From assembly GCF_029227915.1 (NCBI RefSeq), contig NC_079875.1, forward strand, positions 31,131,501 to 31,195,500: a DNA stretch of 64,000 nucleotides, written 5' to 3'. Position 1 is the first letter of the stretch. Each line of letters starts with the position of its first letter. The notes under the pieces were generated by a model. That model did not search any database, was not told the DNA's origin, and worked only from the letters and a program-made list of their open reading frames with translations. Below are positions 23,302 to 31,900 of the stretch, piece after piece. The DNA comes from Hydractinia symbiolongicarpus. Its lineage: Eukaryota > Cnidaria > Hydrozoa > Anthoathecata > Hydractiniidae. A program made the translations under genes and the position numbers.

Positions 23302-23373
23302 GGCCTAATGGCCTAGTGGCATGATTCTCGCTTTGGGTGCGAGAAGTCCCGGCTTCAAATACCAATTGAGCCC
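23302..23373 (+). tRNA. tRNA-Pro(TGG)-like, copy 1
   Basis: Acceptor and anticodon arms fold well: CTCGC, loop TTTGGGT with anticodon TGG, then GCGAG. The T arm is disrupted: CCGGC opposes ACCAA around the TTCAAAT loop, so only two pairs remain. Probably a tRNA-derived pseudogene. Confidence 0.55.
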
Positions 23374-23454
23374 ATTGTTTAAGTGTAACAAATGTTAAAG
23401 ATAGGGACTGTCTTCGTCGTCTCGAAGGATATAAGAAAACGCACGTGACATAGA

Positions 23455-23509
23455 GGCTCAATGGTCAAGTGGGATGATTCTCGGTTTGGGTTCAAATCCC
23501 GGTTGAGCA
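23455..23509 (+). pseudogene. tRNA-Pro with anticodon-arm deletion, copy 1
   Basis: 55 bases. It matches tRNA-Pro from the acceptor through TTCTCG, then TTTGGG runs directly into TTCAAATCCC. About 16 bases, the 3' half of the anticodon arm and the variable loop, are missing between two GGG triplets. The acceptor and 3' T-arm sequence are well kept. Confidence 0.8.
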
Positions 23510-23788
23510 CATTGTTGAAGTGTATCTAATGTTGTCAGTGCAATTTCCGCCTGTTTCATTTCTTCAAAGACATTCGGAATAGCACGTCCTTAATGCTACT
23601 TACTGCAGAGAACAAACCAAACTCGACTGAAACATAAGATTTGCCCTGATGTAAAGAGTGCTTCTTTATTGTAGGTTTTATCAGATGCGCCTAACATCTC
23701 TAACGTGCCTTGTGGATCCGGGAAGGGTACTCATGCAGTAATAAGTTAACTACTCTGGGTCCCAATCTTATGCAGTTGAATAGATACG

Positions 23789-23860
23789 GACTCTGTGGCG
23801 CAATGGTAGCGCGTCTGACTCCAGATCAGAAGGTTGCGTGTTCAATTCACGTCAGAGTCA
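23789..23860 (+). tRNA. tRNA-Trp(CCA), copy 1 (intact)
   Basis: 72 bases with a complete cloverleaf. Acceptor GACTCTG pairs with CAGAGTC; D stem GCGC/GCGC with AATGGTA loop; anticodon stem TCTGA/TCAGA with loop CTCCAGA (anticodon CCA); T stem GCGTG/CACGT has one imperfect pair around TTCAATT. Internal A and B boxes are recognisable. The only weakness is that no run of four T residues follows for roughly 100 bases, unusual for a Pol III gene. Confidence 0.9.
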
Positions 23861-24068
23861 TAAATAAACAGTATTAAAACATGGTTACGAAATAATGTTT
23901 CTTGAGTGAATTAATTGTAAGAAGAAAGTCATGCTCCAGTTTGTGACTGCACTATCGTGTACTAAGGCCTTTTATTATATCCTTACAGACAACGAAGTCA
24001 GTCCCTACCTTTCAAAGTCCATTCTTAAGAGGTCTTTCAACATTGTGACATGTTGCACGTGCCATAGA

Positions 24069-24139
24069 GGCTTAATGGTCTAGTGGCATGATTCCCGCTT
24101 TGTTTGCGAGAGGTCCCGGCTTCAAATGCCAATTGAGCA
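24069..24139 (+). pseudogene. tRNA-Pro-like, copy 2
   Basis: The anticodon arm reads CCCGC, TTTGTTT, GCGAG, with a mismatch and an altered anticodon, and the T arm is broken. Its 3' flank matches the flank of the truncated copies, marking a recombination joint. Confidence 0.7.
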
Positions 24140-24418
24140 CATTGTTGAAGTGTATCTAATGTTGTCAGTGCAATTTCCGCCTGTTTCATTTCTTCAAAGA
24201 CATTCGGAATAGCACGTCCTTAATGCTACTTACTGCAGAGAACAAACCAAACTCGACTGAAACGTAAAATTTGCCCAGAAGTAAAGAGTGCTTCCTTTTT
24301 CTAGGTTTTATCATATGCACCTAACATCCCAAACGTGCTTTTTGGATTAGGGACAGGTACACATAAAATAATACATTTACTACTCTGGGTTCCAATCTTA
24401 CGCAGTTGATTAGTTACG

Positions 24419-24490
24419 GCTTCTGTGGCGCAATGGTAGCGCGTCTGACTCCAGATCAAAAGGTTGCGTGTTTACTTCACGTCAAAGTCA
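24419..24490 (+). pseudogene. tRNA-Trp-like, copy 2 (degenerate)
   Basis: The acceptor strands GCTTCTG and CAAAGTC no longer pair at two positions, and the 3' anticodon stem is TCAAA instead of TCAGA. Anticodon CCA is retained. Confidence 0.75.
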
Positions 24491-24604
24491 TAAAAAAACA
24501 GTATTAAAACATGGTTACAAAATAATTGTTCTTGAATGAATCAATTGTAAGAAGAAAGTCATGCTCCAGGTTGTGACTTCACTATTGCGTACTGAGGATT
24601 TTAT

Positions 24605-24829
24605 TATATCCTTAGAGACAACGAAGACAGTCCCTATCTTTCCAAATCCATTCTTAATCGGTCTTTCAGCATTGTGACATGTTGCACGTGACATAGAGGC
24701 TTAATGGTCTAGTGGCATGATTCTCGCTTTGGGTGCGAGAGGTCACGGCTTCAAGGACCAATTGTGCCCATTGTTGAAGTGTAACTAATGTTAAAGATAG
24801 GGACTGTCTTCGTCGTCTCTAAGGATATA
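24605..24829. repeat. Inverted-repeat module around a tRNA-Pro gene (type example)
   Basis: A 37-base left arm (24605-24641, beginning TATATCCTTAGAGACAAC) and a right arm (24793-24829, the reverse complement with one difference) enclose the tRNA-Pro-like gene at 24698-24768. The same arms flank the Pro copies of the other complete units. The left arm of the first unit is truncated by the satellite joint, and the right arm of the second unit was lost in the recombination event. Confidence 0.85.
24698..24768 (+). tRNA. tRNA-Pro(TGG)-like, copy 3
   Basis: Anticodon arm CTCGC-TTTGGGT-GCGAG is perfect with anticodon TGG. The T arm is broken (TTCAAGG loop region) and TTGTGCC weakens the acceptor. 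Probably not a functional tRNA. Confidence 0.5.
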
Positions 24830-24850
24830 AGAATACGCACGTGACATAGA

Positions 24851-24905
24851 GGCTCAATAGTTAAGTGGAATGATTCTCGGTTTGGGTTCAAATCCCGGTT
24901 GAGCC
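24851..24905 (+). pseudogene. tRNA-Pro with anticodon-arm deletion, copy 2
   Basis: Same 16-base deletion between GGG triplets as the other truncated copies; acceptor GGCTCAA/TTGAGCC is perfect. Confidence 0.8.
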
Positions 24906-25184
24906 CATTGTTGAAGTGTATCTAATGTTGTCAGTGGAATTTCCGCCTGTTTCATTTTTTCAAAGACACTCGGAAGAGCACGTTCTATATGCTATTTACT
25001 GCAGAGAACAAACCAAACTCGACTGAAACGTAAGACTTGCCCTGAAGTAAAGAGTTTTTCCTGATTGTAGGTTTTATCAGATGCGCCTAACATCTCTAAC
25101 GTACCTTGTGGATTCGGAAAGGGTACACATGCAGTAATAACTTAACTAATCTAAATCCTACTCTTACGCAGTTGAATAGCTACG

Positions 25185-25256
25185 GGATCTGTGGCGCAAT
25201 GGTAGCGCGTCTGACTCCAGATCAGAAGTTGGCGTGTTCAATTCACGTCAGAGTCA
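25185..25256 (+). tRNA. tRNA-Trp(CCA), copy 3
   Basis: Anticodon arm TCTGA-CTCCAGA-TCAGA is perfect. The acceptor is GGATCTG against CAGAGTC, giving one wobble and one mismatch. The variable region reads AGAAGTTGG instead of AGAAGGTTG. Possibly functional, but weaker than copy 1. Confidence 0.65.
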
Positions 25257-25464
25257 TAAGAAAACAGTATTAAAACATGGTTACAAAAAATTGGTTCTTG
25301 AGTGAATTAATAGTAAGAAGAAAGTCACGCTCCAGGTTGTGACTTCACTATTGCGTACTGAGGCTTTTTATTATATCCTTAGAGACAACGAAGACAGTCC
25401 CTATCTTTCCAAATCCATTCTTAATAGCTCTTTCAGCATTGTGACATGTTTCACGTGACATAGA

Positions 25465-25535
25465 GGCTTAATGGTCTAGTGGCATGATTCTCGCTTTGGG
25501 TGCAAGAGGTCCCGGCTTCAAATACCAATTGAGCC
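25465..25535 (+). pseudogene. tRNA-Pro(TGG)-like, copy 4
   Basis: Anticodon TGG is kept but the 3' stem is GCAAG, introducing a mismatch. The T arm has the same defects as copy 1. Confidence 0.6.
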
Positions 25536-25617
25536 CATTGTTGAAGTGTAACTAATGTTAATGATAAGGACTGTCTTCGTCGTCTCTAAGGATAAAATAA
25601 AACGCACGTGACATAGA

Positions 25618-25672
25618 CGCTCAATCGTCAAGTGTAATGATTCTCGGTTTGGGTTCAAATACCGGCTGAGCC
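25618..25672 (+). pseudogene. tRNA-Pro with anticodon-arm deletion, copy 3
   Basis: Same truncated structure; the first acceptor base is changed (CGCTCAA) and the 3' strand reads CTGAGCC. Confidence 0.75.
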
Positions 25673-25952
25673 AATTGTTGAAATGTATCTAATGTTGTCA
25701 GTGCAATTTCCGCCTGTTTCATTTTTTACAAAGACACTCGAAATAGCACATCCTTTACGCTATTTACTGCAGAGAACAAACCAAACTCGACTAAAACGCA
25801 AGTTTTGCCCTGAAGTTAAGAGTGCTTCCGTATTGTAGGTCTTATCACATGCGCCTAACATCCCAAACGTGCCTTTCGGAATCGGGACAGGTACACATGT
25901 AGTAATAACTTAACTACTCTGGATCCCAATCTTACGCAGTTTAATAGCTACG

Positions 25953-26024
25953 GGATCTGTGGCGTAATGGTAGCGCGTCTGACTCCAGATCAGAAAGTTG
26001 CGTGTTTAATTCACGTCAGAGTCA
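25953..26024 (+). tRNA. tRNA-Trp(CCA), copy 4
   Basis: Perfect anticodon arm. The D stem has GCGT/GCGC with a wobble, and the acceptor GGATCTG/CAGAGTC has a mismatch. Functionality uncertain. Confidence 0.6.
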
Positions 26025-26231
26025 TGAAAAAACGGTATGAAAACATGGTTTCAAAATAATAGTTCTTGAGTGATTTAATTGTAAGAACAAAGTCATGCCC
26101 AGGCTGTGACTTCTCTATTGCGTATTGAGGATTTTTATTATATTCTTAGAGACAACGAAGACAGTCCCTATCTTTCCAAATCCATTTTTAAGAGGTCTTT
26201 TAGCACTGTGACATGTTGCACGTGACATAGA

Positions 26232-26302
26232 GGCTTAATGGTCTAGTGGCATGATTCTCGCCTTGGGTGCGAGAGGTCACGGCTTCAAAGACCAATTGTG
26301 CC
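26232..26302 (+). tRNA. tRNA-Pro(TGG)-like, copy 5
   Basis: Anticodon arm CTCGC-CTTGGGT-GCGAG has the canonical C32-T33 and anticodon TGG. The T arm and the acceptor end (TTGTGCC) are degraded, as in copy 3. Confidence 0.5.
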
Positions 26303-26384
26303 CATTATTGAAGTGTAACTAATGTTAAAGATAGGGACTGTCTTCGTCGTCTCTAAGGATATAAGAAAACGCACGTGACATAGA

Positions 26385-26439
26385 GGCTCAATGGTCAAGT
26401 GGAATGATTCTCGGTTTGGGTTCAAATCACGGTTGAGCC
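26385..26439 (+). pseudogene. tRNA-Pro with anticodon-arm deletion, copy 4
   Basis: Same truncated structure with one change in the T stem (AATCACGG). Confidence 0.78.
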
Positions 26440-26718
26440 CATTGTTGAAGTGTATCTAATGTTGTCAGTGCAATTTCCGCCTGTCTCATTTTTTTAAAGA
26501 CACTCGGAAGAGCACGTTCTTAATGCTACTTACTGCAGAGAACAAACCAAACTTGACTGAAATGTAAGATTTGCCCGGAAGTAAAGAATGCTTCCTTATT
26601 GTAGGTTTTATCACATGCACCAAACATCCCTAACGTGCCTTTTGGATTCGGGACAGGTACACATGCAGTAATAACTTAACTACTCTGGGTTCCAATCTTA
26701 CATAGTTGAATAGCTGCG

Positions 26719-26790
26719 GACTCTGTGGCGCAATGGTAGCGCGTCTTACTCCAGATCAGAAGGTTGCGTTTTCAATTCACGTCAGAGTCA
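26719..26790 (+). tRNA. tRNA-Trp(CCA), copy 5
   Basis: Acceptor and D arms are perfect. There is one mismatch in the anticodon stem (TCTTA/TCAGA) and one extra in the T stem (GCGTT/CACGT). Possibly a decaying gene. Confidence 0.6.
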
Positions 26791-26998
26791 TGAAAAAACG
26801 GTATTAAAACATGGTTTCAAAATAATGGTTCTTGAGTGAAATAATTGAAAGAAGAAAGTCATGCCACTGGTTGTGAATTCACTATTGCGTACTAAGGATT
26901 TTTATTATATCCTTAGAGACAACGAAGACAGTCCTTATCTTTCTAAATCCATTCTTAGGATGTCTTTCAACATTTTGACATGTTGGACACCGCATAGA

Positions 26999-27068
26999 TG
27001 CTCAATGGTCTAGTAGCATCTTTCTCGCTTTAGAAGCCAGAGGTCCCGGGTTCAAATCCGGTTGAACC
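26999..27068 (+). pseudogene. tRNA-Pro-like, copy 6 (divergent anticodon)
   Basis: This copy has a good T arm (CCGGG-TTCAAAT-CCGG type), unlike the others. Its anticodon arm is CTCGC-TTTAGAA-GCCAG, so the anticodon position reads TAG and the stem is mismatched. Confidence 0.6.
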
Positions 27069-27150
27069 CATCGTTGAAGTGTAACTAATGTTAAAGATAG
27101 GGACTATGTTTGTCGTCTCCAGGGATACAATAAAATGCACGTGAAAGAGA

Positions 27151-27205
27151 GGCTCAATGGTCTAGTGGGATCATTCTCGGTTTGAATTCAAATCCCGGTT
27201 GAGCC
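27151..27205 (+). pseudogene. tRNA-Pro with anticodon-arm deletion, copy 5
   Basis: Same truncated structure; the D arm reads GGTCTAGTGGG as in full-length copies, and the joint region reads TTTGAATTC. Confidence 0.75.
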
Positions 27206-27484
27206 GATTGTTAAAGTGTATCTAAAATTGTCAGTGCATTTTCCGCCTGTTTGATTTTTTCAAAGACACTCGGAATAGCACGTCCTTAATGCTACCTACT
27301 GTAGAGAACAAACCAAACTCGACTGAAGCGTAAGATTTGCCCTGAAGTAAAGAGTGCTTCCTTATTGTAGGTTTTATCAGATGCGCCTAACATCTCAAAC
27401 GTATCTTGTGGATTCGGGAAGGGTACACATGCAGTAATGACTTAACTACTCTGGGTTCCAATCTTACATAGTTGAATAGCTGCG

Positions 27485-27556
27485 GACTCTGTGGCGCAAT
27501 GGTAGTGCGTCTGACTCCAGATCAGAAGGTTGCATGTACAATTCACGTCAGGGTCA
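27485..27556 (+). tRNA. tRNA-Trp(CCA), copy 6
   Basis: Anticodon arm is perfect. There is a wobble in the D stem (GCGC/GTGC-type change), mismatches in the T stem (GCATG/CACGT) and CAGGGTC at the 3' acceptor strand. Confidence 0.6.
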
Positions 27557-27763
27557 TAAACAACAGTATTAAAGCATGGTGACAAAATAATGTGTTATGA
27601 GTCAATTAATTGAAAGGAGAATGTCATTCTCCAGGTTGTGATTTCACTATTGCGTATTGAGGATTTTTATTATATTTCTAGAGACAACGAAGACAGTCCC
27701 TATCTTTCCAAATCCATTCTTAAGAGGTCTTTTAGCATTGTGACATGTTGCACGTGACATAGA

Positions 27764-27834
27764 GGCTTAATGGTCTAGTGGCATGAATCTGGCTTTGGGT
27801 GCGAGAGGTCTCGGCTTCAAATACCAATTGAGCC
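27764..27834 (+). pseudogene. tRNA-Pro(TGG)-like, copy 7
   Basis: Anticodon TGG is retained, but the 5' anticodon stem is CTGGC opposite GCGAG, and the T arm is defective. Confidence 0.6.
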
Positions 27835-27916
27835 CATTGTTGAAGTGTAACTAATGTTAAAGATAGGGACTGTCTTCGTCGTCTCTAAGGATATTATAAA
27901 ACGCACGTGACATAGT

Positions 27917-27970
27917 GGGTCAATCGTCAACTGGGATGATTCTCGGTTTGGGTTCAAATCGCGGTTGAGG
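27917..27970 (+). pseudogene. tRNA-Pro with anticodon-arm deletion, copy 6
   Basis: Same truncated structure; the acceptor begins GGGTCAA and ends TTGAGGC, so pairing is weakened. Confidence 0.7.
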
Positions 27971-28132
27971 CAATTGTTGAAATGTATCTAATGTTGTCAG
28001 TGCAATTTCCGCCTGTTTCATTTTTTACAAAGACACTCGAAATAGCACATCCTTAATGCTATTTACTGCAGAGAGCAAACCAATCTCGACTGAAACGCAA
28101 GTTTTGCCCTGAAGTTAGGAGTGCTTCCGTAT

Positions 28133-28922
28133 TGTTTGTTTGTTTGTTTGTTTGTAAATTTATTTATAGTCGGTACATTATATACAAGTTTCGTGAAAAG
28201 AAAAATTATATGCATAGCTCTAAAAAGTAGTGCTAATCAAAACCGACTGAAATTAAAGTGCAAATAGAAATAATATTAAATAGTATTAATTGAATGAGAG
28301 AAAATATTTTTAAATTTTTATATATACAAAAAAGAGTAAAATTTAACTAAAAGCGTGTTTGGGACAATTCACATACCTCACAAAAACATTTACTTCCATT
28401 CCAACTTTTGATCGCATTTTTAAAAGTACTAAGAGACTCTGAGGATTTCAAGTGATTGGGTAATTTATTCCATATTTTTGGCCCCAGGGAAGAGAGACTT
28501 TTTGTTCCAAAAGTAACGGTATCTATATTTTGGACTGTTAAATTATTAACATTTTGTGATCTCACTGGTCTACCACTCCCATGAAATTTCAAGATATCTT
28601 TAATGTATGTCGGATTGAGTTCGTGCAAAGTCTTATATATTTCTGTACATAATGTTTTAAGTCTAAAGACGCTCATTTGGTATTTTCCTGCTTTCAAAAG
28701 GAGTTCGTCGTAAGTACTATCATTATCATTTAATAAGAAACGCAAAGCTCTCTTCTGAATTTGTTCAATTCTCGACAAAGATTTATATGAAGAGAAATTC
28801 CATACTAAAGGGCAATAATTAAAGTTACTCCCAAAAACAATTATTACATTAACGGCCACCATTATTGAACACAATTCCAATTGGTCATTTGTGACTTCAC
28901 ACGTCGTACATAAGCTCACTTC
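28133..28922 (-). mobile_element. 5'-truncated LINE with (CAAA)n tail
   Basis: The minus-strand frame 28919-28347 encodes the C-terminal part of a non-LTR reverse transcriptase ORF: SNFNYCPLVWNFSS, IEQIQKRALRFLLND, LCTEIYKTLHELNPTYIKDI, VTFGTKSLSSLGPKIWNKLP and a closing cysteine motif (KCFCEVCEL). These are the conserved post-RT segments of CR1/L2/Jockey-type elements. A 3' UTR follows, ending in tandem CAAA (TTTG repeats on the plus strand, 28135-28155), the usual tail of such elements. The RT catalytic core is absent, as expected for 5' truncation during target-primed reverse transcription. The insertion interrupts the last tRNA-array unit. Confidence 0.85.
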
Positions 28923-28949
28923 TTGAAAAATTTATTGCTATGTTCGAGT

Positions 28950-31900
28950 GTTGAAGAATTTAAAAACATGCTAAAGTAGGTAAACAAAGTAGAATTTCCA
29001 GGTAAAGGCACCATTTGATAAAGTAGTTCAGATTTAAAACATATATCAGTAAAAAGACCCTAGTAGCAACAGTACAAAAGTTTTTAACAACAAATGAGCA
29101 AATACCTTTAATTAAAGAATAAAGAGGCATTTAGTTTTGGATTGGTGACTTGAATGTATTTTCACGATGCAACAAAAAAAAGAAGCAACTTGAGTTTTAG
29201 GAAATATTTAAAAATTGTATAATAAGATTAAAAAAGAAAGAGTTTTGTTAGTCATTATGAATTGAATTTTCTTCTACTGACTGTAGCTAGAGGTAGCTAT
29301 CTATCTAGCTATTTAGTTAGCTAGCTACATCAAACCAAGGAAAAAACGTGAATATAACTTTCAAATCATCCATACCTTTGCAACTCACTTTTCTTCGACT
29401 GTATGAAAAGGATACCACAAACATGCCAATTCAAGCTGATAATTTGGTACTTTAAAATCTTTTTTTAATGAAGCCATAAATATAATACGTTTTTGCGCAT
29501 TATAAAAGTTCAAATTATTATAATGTGGCTTCAAAAGGTATATACAAGCTTTCCAAGTTCAAATATTAAGAGAAATAGCATGCCAGCTAAGCCAATTATT
29601 ATCAAGAATTGGCATAAACTATGTATTTGTATTAGGTCTGTAAAATACACGATATTTCAAATTAGCCGATAGCCGTTTTCTAATTGCTTGAGTGTAATTC
29701 CCAGTCTTTCGCTTCCGGCAAATGGAAAATCGGGAAATAACGGGAGAAAGACGGGGTGTAGGGGGGTACAAAGCCTATTTATTGGAATTTTAGCTAACAT
29801 TTATAAGAGCTGCTTGGTTGGAACTTACTTGTTCTATTAGACAAAAAATAACCTACCTTTGCGTGAAAAAATATCAGTCATATTTCCTTACGCTGATTTT
29901 ATATGATTTTTTTATTGAAATTTTGAGAATCTCAATAATTTACTTGATGTACTTCGCCTAACAAACGTGCTCCAAAATTTCGCTTCGCAATAACGATGCA
30001 GCATAGCGAAAAAGAATTAGAGGAGGGCAGATGACTGAATAAGGTTAAAAGTCACACGAGAGAAATGCTCATACCAGTGAAATGTAGAAAATGTAATGTG
30101 TAGACAGAAAGACAATTACGACTCTTTGCCTGTGCTAACCGCGAAGAAAGTATATGCGTAAATGCTTGTGAATGGAATAATTACTTGGGTCAGAACATGT
30201 AGCACATTTTTGTCAACAACCACCCTTTTAGCCTGTGGAAACCTCCACAGTAATTGACTACGTGGTAACAAAACTGCAAGGTGTAATGATTTGAGTTTTT
30301 TTAAAAAATAGATTTGCATAAAACTTGAAAAAATTTTTAAATTGAATTACCCCATTTCACAGTTGAAACGCTGTGTAAGAAATGTGTAGGATTACGTGTT
30401 TCAAATAGAGAGGTTGAGGGTTAAAGAGTATCTTTGAAAACGCAATCTGTTTGTCTTTTAAGACGGATATGGATAATATTTAAGACAAAAATGACATGGC
30501 ATTGAAGCCCTATTCGGTCCCTATCCGAAGCTAACCCTTGAAATTTACGCGCAAGTTCTCTATAAGCTTTTTACAATATCTAATGAGAATATACAATAAA
30601 ATCGCACTTGTTACTCAAAACGCAAATATATCACCATTCAAAATGCGAGAAGAAATCAATCATATGACAAGTAAATGATGTTGTATGTAGCTCAGGTTTC
30701 ATCTGCAATATACTCTCTAAATAATAATAATAATAATAGCTGTTTTACACAGCTGATGGAAGAAGCAGTTTAGAAGAAACCCATCACACTTCAAGGCAAC
30801 AAGCGTTTCAGGAAGTTTATACGAAATTGCTGTTCAATGTCAATATCAATTTATAAGAAAGGAGTATGTTGTAGAACAAATATTCCAGGATACTATATTT
30901 TTGAATATTTGCTTCACAGCTTTAGAACTTGCATAAAGGTGTAAAACACTCCGTACTAAATTGACATTTCCAATACCAAACTCTTCATTGATATTTATTT
31001 TACTCTAATTTAAGTTTGACAGGTATATTTCGAGAACTGTATCCCGTACGTAGTCATGTGTTAAAACAACAACAATTAATTTCGTTAATATTTATAATTA
31101 GGATCTATAGAATCTCTGGTAGACTGCAAATGCTCATCAACTGCTGTATTATTGACAAAAACTTTCACGCAAAAATACTAGAAAAGTCATTTTCATTTGT
31201 TAAAGATGATGTACGGCAATTTGGTCACCCGTCGTTATCTACAATCATTTTCCGGCGAAATGGAAAAGCCATGTTCTATATAATCTTATAGTTAAACGGA
31301 ATTGTGTCAGATTCTAACGCTAACGCTGGAGTACTATGTCGCATCGCAGTGATTATGATGTGGTAAATAAACCGAAACGTAGCTTCATTTTTTACTTTTA
31401 CCTTTTTAATTAAACTAACGCCTATTTCTTTCTGCAAAATTGATTTTCAGCACAAGCTTTACCGCATTGCAAAATTACTACAATTTAACTAGAAGTGAGT
31501 TGAAATCTCTTTTAGAGCTAGCTACCAAGCAGTCATATGACCTTATATTAAGGCGCAAATGTGTCCCTTAAGAATGGAAATTTTTGCCTCTCTAAGCACT
31601 GAAACGGGAGTAGTTGTATGTTCGAATCTCATTTTGGTAATATTTTTCTTTTTTTTTTTCGCTGTTATAAATTTTATTTTTCAAAATGAGTGTTCAAAAG
31701 CATTATTTAACTAATTGGTAAGGTGAAAGTGTTTCCATCAAAGTTTACAAAAGTGAATGTAGGCAGAATTAAGGTCTCCTCAAATGCCTGGAAAGTAGTT
31801 TGCGAAAATTAAAATTTCCACAACGTTATGTAAGAGAGAAACGAAGACGCTCCACCTTACAAAATTTGGTAAAATGTAAGCGAAAGGCAAATTATATTGT

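Larger units (their letters stand above)
23232..28133 (+). repeat. Tandem array of ~766-bp units carrying tRNA-Trp and tRNA-Pro genes
   Basis: Trp genes start at 23789, 24419, 25185, 25953, 26719 and 27485, so spacings are 630, 766, 768, 766 and 766 bases. Each complete unit contains, in order, an inverted-repeat-bounded tRNA-Pro-like gene, a truncated tRNA-Pro-like copy, a conserved ~280-base spacer (around GCAATTTCCGCCTGTTTC and CTGCAGAGAACAAACC) and tRNA-Trp. The shorter second unit lost about 136 bases: its full-length Pro copy continues straight into the sequence that follows the truncated copy, as expected from unequal recombination between the two Pro copies. Units are diverged by several percent. 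The array is cut at the left by satellite and at the right by a LINE. Confidence 0.9.

Noticed and set aside
31560-31640. Possible tRNA B-box (GTTCGAATCTC) near 31620
   Set aside because: No acceptor stem or anticodon arm can be formed around it.
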